This document shows positions 20,008-26,671 of a stretch of 26,671 bases of DNA, piece by piece. The notes beneath the pieces were generated by a model. It saw nothing but the letters and a program-made list of their open reading frames with translations, had not been told where the DNA came from and made no database searches. A program made the position numbers and the translations under genes. Location of the stretch: NCBI GenBank assembly GCA_010094045.1, contig ML986918.1, positions 1 through 26,671 of the forward strand, written 5' to 3'. The DNA comes from Lojkania enalia (lineage: Eukaryota; Ascomycota; Dothideomycetes; Pleosporales). The first letter of the stretch is position 1. The number at the start of each line of letters is the position of its first letter.

Positions 20008-21778
20008 TATCTAGTTAATTCTACTAGTAGTTATATACTTATTTTAAAGATTAAACTATATATATTTAAATATAAGTAATTATATTATAAAACTATAAAT
20101 AGCTTATTAAATTAGTTATTATTTATTTAATAGTACTTTACTACTTAAATAACTATAGTAATTCTAGAGCTAATATATACTAAAAACCCTAACTTTAGAA
20201 GGGGTATATTTATTAGATAAAAAACTAATACCCTTTAAAGCTTTTTAATAATTTATAATAACTTAATAGATTATATAGCCTTATACTAGTAATAGTTTAT
20301 TTAAATTTCTACCCTATTAACTTTTAATAGTAAGATATTAGCTTACTATAGTTTTAACGGGTAATAGAGAATTAGAGTTTAATTCTAGAGAGGAAGCCTA
20401 AAAAACGGCTACTATATTTAAGGAAGGTAGTAGGTATATAAATTACCTAATCCTAATATAAAGCTCTTTTAGGTCTTATAATTAGAATAAGTATAATTTA
20501 AACCCCTTAACGAGGAACAATTAGAGGGTAAGTCTAGTACTAGCAGCTATAGTAATTTTAGCTCTAATAGTATATATTAAAGTTATTATAGTTAAAAAGC
20601 TTATAGTTAAACTTTAGACCTAACTAGCCGGTCTACTTTACTATATATACTAATCCAGCCGGGCCTTTCCTTCTAGAGAGCTTTATACTCTTTACTAGAT
20701 ATATAGGAGAACTAGGACTTTTACTTTAAAAAAATTAGAGTATTTAAAGCAGGCCTTTACTCGAATACATTAGTATAGAATAATAGAATAGGACGTATAA
20801 TCCTATTTTATTAGTTTCTAAAACTACTATAATAATTAATAGAGATAGTTAAGAGCATTAGTATTTAATTATTAGAAGTAAAATTCTTAGATTTATTAAA
20901 GACTAACTACTACGAAAGTATTTATTAAGAATATTTTTATTAATTAGTAAACGAAAATTAGAGGATTAAAAACAATTAGATACTATTATAGTCTTAACTA
21001 TAAACTATACTAACTAGAGATCAGGTAATATTTCTATTTTAACTCGTTTAGTATCTTATAAAAAATTAAAGTTTTTAGGTTTTAGGGGGAGTATAGTTAT
21101 AAGGCTGAAACTTAAAAAAATTAACAGAAAGATACTACTAGGTATAAAGCCTATAGTTTAATTTAACTTAATATAGGGAAACTTACTAGGTCTAGATAAA
21201 ATAAGGATTAATAGATTAAAAGCTCTTTCTTAATTTTTTAGGTAGTAGTATATAGCTGTTTTTAGTTGGTAGAGTAATTTATCTACTTAATTACGATAAC
21301 GAACAAGACCTTAACCTACTAAATAGCTAGACTAGCTTTAACTAGTCGCTAGCTTCTTAGAAGAACTATTAACTTAAGTTAATAGAAGTTTAAAGTAATA
21401 ATAGGTCTATAATACTCTTAGATATTCTAGACTATATATATACTATACTAATAGAGCTAATAAATTTATTACCTTAGCTAGAAGATTTAGGTAATCTTAT
21501 TAAACTCTATTATACTAAGGATAGAGTATTATAATTATTACTCTTTAACGAAGAATACCTAGTAAGTATATATTATTAGTATATATTAATTACATCCCTA
21601 CCCTTTATATATACTACCTATTACTACTACTAATTAAATAGCTTAGTAAGGCTTTTAGACTAGCTTAGGGAGGTTAGTAATAACTACCCTAAACCGGAAA
21701 GTTTATTAAACTTAGTTATTTAGAGGAAGTAAAAGTTGTAATAAGGTTTCTGTAGGTAAACCTATAAAAGGATTATTA
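20008..21778 (+). rRNA. 18S rRNA: 18S rRNA gene, unit 2, RIP-degraded with a 29-base deletion (pseudogene)
   Basis: Same landmarks as unit 1: starts TATCTAGTTAATTCTACTAG, ends GTAAACCTATAAAAGGATTATTA. The length is 1771 bases because 29 bases are missing at about 20463, where unit 1 has 12516-12544 (GAGGTAGTAATAATAAATAC and the following nine bases). The deleted segment belongs to the highly conserved 5' domain, so this copy could not be functional even apart from the point changes. Some sites keep the original base where unit 1 is mutated, and the reverse. The 530-loop region reads AGTACTAGCAGCTATAGTAA. Confidence 0.93.
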
Positions 21779-21975
21779 CTATATCTAGTAGTAGTAAATA
21801 TCTCGCTCTTTACAGCCGCCTTAAGATAGAACCCTATACCTTATATACCTCTTATTTTCCTCAGCAGGCCTATCCGCCTGCTAGTAGTTAGTATACCTAC
21901 CCTACTAGCTAGGGGACTCTTATCTTAAATACTATTAAAAGTAGAAACTATACCTAAAACTTTAATACTTTTAAA
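21779..21975 (+). other. ITS1, unit 2
   Basis: The spacer is 197 bases, slightly less mutated than in unit 1. It keeps CCTCAGCAGGCCTATCCGCC, close to the Pleosporales CCTCGGCAGGC...GCCCGCC pattern. Confidence 0.85.
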
Positions 21976-22132
21976 AACTTTTAATAATAAATCTCTTAGT
22001 TCTAGTATTAATAAAGAATGTAGCGAAATATAATAAGTAGTATAAATTATAGAATTTAGGAAATTATCGAATCTTTAAACGTATATTATACCCTTTAGTA
22101 TTTTTTAGGGTATACCTATTTAAGCGTTATTA
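21976..22132 (+). rRNA. 5.8S rRNA: 5.8S rRNA gene, unit 2, RIP-degraded (pseudogene)
   Basis: Starts AACTTTTAATAATAAATCTC. It retains AATGTAGCGAAATATAATAA for AACGCAGCGAAATGCGATAA and TATCGAATCTTTAAACG for CATCGAATCTTTGAACG, so it is somewhat better preserved than unit 1. Length is about 157 bases. The end is set by the usual length. Confidence 0.92.
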
Positions 22133-22293
22133 AATCCTTCAAGTACTACTTAATATTAGGTATTTTATTCCCGCCCCTAGGTAGGAACTTGCTCTAAAAC
22201 TATTAGCAGCCTATATATTAGCTTTAAACATAGTATAATTACAACCCTTAATCTAGTATACTAGCGCCTAAGAAGTTGAAAATAAACCCTCTT
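22133..22293 (+). other. ITS2, unit 2
   Basis: The spacer is about 161 bases, colinear with unit 1. It keeps TTCCCGCCCCTAGGTAGGAA, a short near-palindrome less preserved in unit 1. Confidence 0.8.
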
Positions 22294-25200
22294 TTAACTT
22301 TAAATTAGGTAGAAATACCTGCTAAACTTAAGTATATTAATAAATAGAGGAAAAGAAACTAATAGAGATTATTCTAATAATAGTAAGTAAAGCAGTAATA
22401 GCTTAAATTTAAAATCTAGCCCTCTAGACCTGAGTTATAATTTATAGAGGGTGCTTTAGTATTAGCCCCAGCCTAAGTTCTTTAGAATAGAATATTATAG
22501 AGGGTAAGAACCCTATATATAGCCGGCGGCCTTTACTATATAAAGCCCCTTTAATAAGTTGAGTTGTTTAAGAATACAGCTCTAAATAGGAGGTAAATTT
22601 CTTCTAAAGCTAAATACTAACTAGAGACTAATAGTATATAAGTAGAGTAATTAAAAAATAAAAAGCACTTTAGAAAGAGAGTTAAAAAGTATATAAAATT
22701 GTTAAAAGGAAAGTATTTATAGCTAGATTTACCTATAGTTATTTATTTAAACTCTTATCTAGTATACTCTTCTATAGATAGGCTAGTATTAGTTTAAACG
22801 GTCGGATAAAAGCTCTAGAAATATAACTTCTTCTAGAGAGTATTATAGTCTAGAGTATAATACAGCTAGCTTAAACTAAGGTCCGCATATTTACTAGAAT
22901 ACTAGTATAATAGTTATAAGCAGCCCGTCTTAAAATATAGATTAAAAAGTCTAATATCTATATAAGTATTTAGGTATTAAGCTTAAGTATAAAATAAAAG
23001 TAAATAGAAGTAAAAACTCCCTAGAATATACTATTAACCAATTCTAATATCTTCGGATAGATTTAAGTAAGAGTATAGCTATTAGAACCTAAAAGATAGT
23101 AAACTATACCTAAATAGGGTAAAGTTAGAAGAAACTCTAGTAGAAATTTATAGTAGTTCTAATATATAAATTAATTATTAAATTTAGGTATAGAAGTAAA
23201 AGACTAATTAAATTATCTAGTAGCTAGTTTCTACTAAAGTTTCTCTTAAGATAGTAGTAACGTTTTCAGTTTTATAAGGTAAAGCGAATAATTAGAAGTA
23301 TAGGAGTTAAAACAACTTTTACCTATTCTTAAACTTTAAATATATAAGAAGTTCTTATTACTTAATTAAACGTAGATATTTAAATATACTATTACTAGTA
23401 GGCTATTTTTAGTAAGTAGAACTAGTAATATAGGATAAACTAAATGTAGGGTTAAAATACTAGAATATATACTTATTAGATACTATAAAAAGTATTAGTT
23501 TATCTAGATAGTAGGATAGTCACTATAGAAGTTAGAATCTGTTAAGGAGTATATAATAATTTACCTACTAAATAAACTAGCCCTAAAAATAGATAGCGCT
23601 TAAGTATACTATTTATATCCTACTACTAGAGTAGAATTTATACCCCGGCGAGTAGGCAGGCGTAGGGGCTAGTAACGAAGCCTTAGGGGTAACTCTAGAT
23701 AGAATAGCCCCTAGTATAGATCTTAGTAGTAGTAGTAAATACTTAAATAAGAACTTTAAGAACTAAAGTAAGAAAAGGTTCTATATAAATAGTAGTTGGA
23801 TACGGGTTAGTTAATTCTAAGAGATAGGATAACTCTATTTTAATATTAGCGCTTACGCCGCGCTCTTAAAAAAAAAGTTAGTTAATATTCTAGTACTTAG
23901 ATGTAAATTTTTCGCGGCAATATAACTAAGAGTAGAAACTTTAGTAGAGGCCCTAAGAAGAGTTCTCTTTTCTTCTTAACAGTCTATTACCCTAAAATTA
24001 GTTTATCTAAAGCTAGAGTTTAACGGCTAGAAAAGCGCCGTACTTTTATAATATTTAGTATACTCCTAATAAGTTTTAAAAATCCGCTTAAAGGAATAGT
24101 TTTTATGCTAGATTATACTTATAACTACAGCAGGTCTTTAAAGTAAAAAGCCTCTAGTTAATAGAATAATATAGATAAGAGAAGTTAGTAAAATAGATTC
24201 GTAACTTTAAGAAAAGAATTAGCTTTAAGAGTTAGGTACGTTAGGCTTTAGGTAGAAGCTTCTAGCGTAGATTAGTACTAGCTATAAGGTAGGCGCCTTT
24301 TAGCGCTAAGGCGCTAATACTTTTAGTAGATTTTAGCTGTCCGGCGTATACTTAACAACCAACTTAGAACTAGTATAAATAAGAGGAATCTAACTATCTA
24401 ATTAAAATATAATATTATAATAGCTAGAAAGTAATATTAATATAATATAATTTCTGCCTAGTACTCTAAATATTAAAGTAAAGAGATTCGACTAAACGCG
24501 GGTAAACGGTAAAAGTAACTATAACTCTCTTAAAATAGCTAAATACCTTATTATCTAATTAGTAACGTATATAAATAGATTAATAAGATTCCTACTATCT
24601 CTATCTACTATCTAGTAAAACTATAACTAAGGGAACGGGCTTAGTAGAATTAGTAGGGAAAGAAGACCCTATTAAACTTAACTCTAATTTAATATTATAA
24701 AAAGATATAGAGGGTATAAAATAGGTAAGAGCTTTGGTACTAGTAAAATACTACTACCCTTATAGTTTTTTTACTTATTTAATAAAGCGGAGCTAGGTCT
24801 TACTACTTAACTTCTAGTATTAAAGTTCTTTATAGGCTGATCTAGGTTGAAGATATTATTAGATAGAGAATTTAGCTAGAGTAGTATATCTATTAAACTA
24901 TAATACAGGTATTTTAAGGGGGACTTATAGAGAATAGAAATCTCTAGTAGAATAAAAGGATAAAAATTCTCTTAATTTTAATTTTTAGTATAAATATAAA
25001 CTATAAAAGTATAGCCTATTAATCCTTTAGTCCCTTAAAATTTAAGACTAGAGGTACTAGAAAAGTTACTATAGAGATAACTAGCTTATAGCAGCTAAGC
25101 GTTTATAGTAACGTTACTTTTTAATCCTTTAATATCAGCTCTTCCTATTATACTAAAGTAGAATTCGGTAAGTATTAGATTGTTTATCTACTAATAGAGA

Positions 25201-25673
25201 ATATAAGCTAGGTTTAGACTATTATAAGATAGGTTAGTTTTACTCTACTAATAACTTTTACCCTAATAGTAATTCTATTTAGTATAAGAGGAACTATAGA
25301 TTTAGATAATTAGTTTTTACAGCTATCTAACCAGGTATTACCGCGAAGCTACTATCTACTAGATTATAACTAAACGCCTCTAAGTTAGAATTTATATTAG
25401 AAAGAAATAATACCTACCTATATATTATACTTAAATATAAATAGGCTATTAGTCTAGAACCTTAGTAGACTAGTAATAGCAGCCTTAGAGAAATTGGGGC
25501 TACTAGCTAGTAAATTACAATTTAATTATACGTAGGATTAAATCCTTTATAAATAATTTAGTTGTCTAGCTAGGTTATATAAATAGTTAAATAGCCTTAT
25601 AGTTATAAGTTATTAAGTATAAATCCAACGCTAGCTTAATTAATCTTCTCTATTTACTACGAGCGCTATATAG
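22294..25673 (+). rRNA. 28S rRNA: 28S rRNA gene, unit 2, RIP-degraded (pseudogene)
   Basis: Same length as unit 1, 3380 bases. The start reads TTAACTTTAAATTAGGTAG and the sarcin-ricin loop (about 25281-25294) reads AGTATAAGAGGAAC. The 3' end CTACGAGCGCTATATAG is followed by AACGGGTAGAAGG. It is heavily mutated throughout. Several CA/TG dinucleotides survive at the same places as in unit 1, for example CTTAACAACCAACTTAG (about 24350-24366, unit 1 16433-16449) and TTTTTATGCTAG (about 24100-24111). Confidence 0.92.
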
Positions 25674-26671
25674 TAACGGGTAGAAGGGGAGAGACGCAAG
25701 TAATCGATTGAGCCAAAGTTTGGTGGCCATAAAAGGTTGCTGGGTAAGTTTTAATATCGCCGGGCATATTAGAAAGTTAGCAAATTAGGTTAGTAAATTA
25801 GAGTTGCTGGGTATACTTAAGATATAGAAGTCTGAATAGGATATACGAAGTAGAATAAAGAAACTATCTTCCTAGTATAGAGACTTAATAAGAGATTTAT
25901 ATAATACCAGCTATATATACAATGTAGTATATATATATATATATATAGTAAAGGTAACTTTTTAGCCTAGAACAGTTAGAAGGTAGTTAGGTAAAATTAA
26001 AGTTTGCTAGATAAGTTCTAGAGCTGCTAGGTAATTTCAACATTCGCCGGGTGCGTTAAGTAGCTGGGTAATTTTAAAGCTGCTAGGGTAAACTAAGAGT
26101 TACTAGGTAAGTTGGAAAGTAGCTGGGTATATTAGTATGCTGGGCACGTTGGAAAGTCGTCTAGTAAAGTTGTTAAGTATATTAGAAAATAGATAGGTAA
26201 ATTAAAAGTTGCTAGATATATTAGTATTATAGGACGAAATACCCTATACCTAGATTATATAGAGGAACGAAAAGAACTTACTAAAGAGCTAGATACAGGT
26301 GAGATGTCAAGGTCTAAGTAGGGGGTTCGAAGTAGAATAGAAAAACTATCTTCTTAGCGTAAAGACTTAACAGTAGATTATATAATACTAGCTATATATG
26401 CAACGTAGTATATATATATATATAGTAGAGGTAACCTTTTAGCCTAGAATAGTTGGAAGGTAGCTGGGTAAAATTAAAGTTTGCTGGGTAAGTTCTAGAG
26501 CTGCTAGGTAATTTCAACATTCGCCGGGTGCGTTAAGTAGCTGGGTAATTTTAAAGCTGCTAGGGTAAACTAAGAGTTACTAGGTAAGTTGGAAAGTAGC
26601 TGGGTATATTAGTGTGCTGGGCATATTGGAAAGTCGCCTGGTAAAAAGAGCTAGACTATAGGTGAGATGTA
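25674..26671 (+). repeat. IGS of rDNA unit 2 with tandem repeats, less mutated, runs off the window
   Basis: After a short unique part (25674-25729, keeping CGATTGAGCCAAAGTTTGGTG) come repeat-like sequence and units starting at 25954 and 26431, both beginning GTAAC.TTTTAGCCTAGAA. The first is 477 bases long because it carries about 110 extra bases near 26169-26283. The second is cut by the window end. CA and TG are clearly more frequent than in the other spacers (GCTGGGTAA, GCTGGGCACGTTGGAAAG), so the repeat monomer is easiest to read here. Confidence 0.88.
26169..26283 (+). other. Extra segment of about 110 bases inside an IGS repeat
   Basis: Other IGS units read CTGGTAAAAAGAGCTAGACTA; here the sequence leaves that path after CTAGTAAA and returns at AAAGAGCTAGATA. 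The first half (GTTGTTAAGTATATTAG...GTTGCTAGATATATTAG) is made of the same short monomers as the rest of the repeat. The second half (ACGAAATACCCTATACC and on) has no counterpart in the window. Confidence 0.65.

Noticed and set aside
12061..25673. Group I introns in 18S or 28S
   Set aside because: Gene lengths (1800 and 3380 bases) and continuous alignment leave no room for introns.
12061..25673. Open reading frames within rDNA
   Set aside because: Short open stretches overlap rRNA sequence and reflect chance; no protein-like pattern was seen.
10451..26671. CRISPR-like regular repeats
   Set aside because: The repeated units are about 370 bases, directly tandem, without unique spacers of constant length, and lie in eukaryotic rDNA spacer.
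1..26671. Mitochondrial or naturally AT-rich genome (protist type)
   Set aside because: The order 18S-ITS1-5.8S-ITS2-28S is nuclear, and the bias is specific to loss of CA/TG with survival of CT/AG, CC/GG and some CG, which points to RIP and not to general AT drift.

Overview
The window looks like nuclear DNA from a filamentous ascomycete (Pezizomycotina). The residual ITS1 and 5.8S sequence resembles Dothideomycetes/Pleosporales, but that placement is tentative because almost every informative base has been altered. The whole window carries the mark of repeat-induced point mutation (RIP). It is very A+T rich, CA and TG are almost absent (none at all in 12961-13140, for example), TA is in large excess, and CT/AG and CC/GG survive. 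No intact protein-coding gene is visible. Nearly every recognisable reading frame is interrupted by TAA/TAG codons of the kind made from CAA, CAG or TGG.

Left part (1 to about 10450): nested, degenerate Ty3/Gypsy LTR retrotransposons of two families. Family B lies on the minus strand at 1-2887 (LTR, gag with a CCHC knuckle, protease; the rest of pol is off the left edge). A second partial copy lies at 8432 to about 10449. Family A appears as a minus-strand LTR plus 5' gag (2888-3987), interrupted by B copy 1. It appears again as a plus-strand pol (RT, RNase H, integrase, GPY/F, chromodomain; 4421-7089) with a 3' LTR (7893-8431) inserted in B copy 2. Between the pol of A and its 3' LTR there is an open antisense frame with a coiled-coil C-terminus. 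The stretch 3988-4420 is unassigned.

Right part (about 10450-26671): ribosomal DNA in head-to-tail orientation on the plus strand. Two complete 18S-ITS1-5.8S-ITS2-28S units occur, with a spacing of 7947 bases, both heavily RIP-mutated and almost certainly not functional. Intergenic spacers contain a tandem repeat of about 370 bases built from short GCTGGGTAA-like monomers and separated by (TA)n runs. Unit 2 has a 29-base deletion in 18S; otherwise the two units agree in length across ITS1, 5.8S and 28S. From about 25680 to the right edge the mutation load visibly drops, as if the window runs from a RIP-destroyed edge of the rDNA array toward better preserved repeats.

I found no new enzyme system or defence system. 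The most unusual points are: rDNA destroyed by RIP at an array edge next to retrotransposons; the many identical CA/TG sites that escaped mutation in both units; the weakening of RIP toward the right; and the antisense frame in the Gypsy element.
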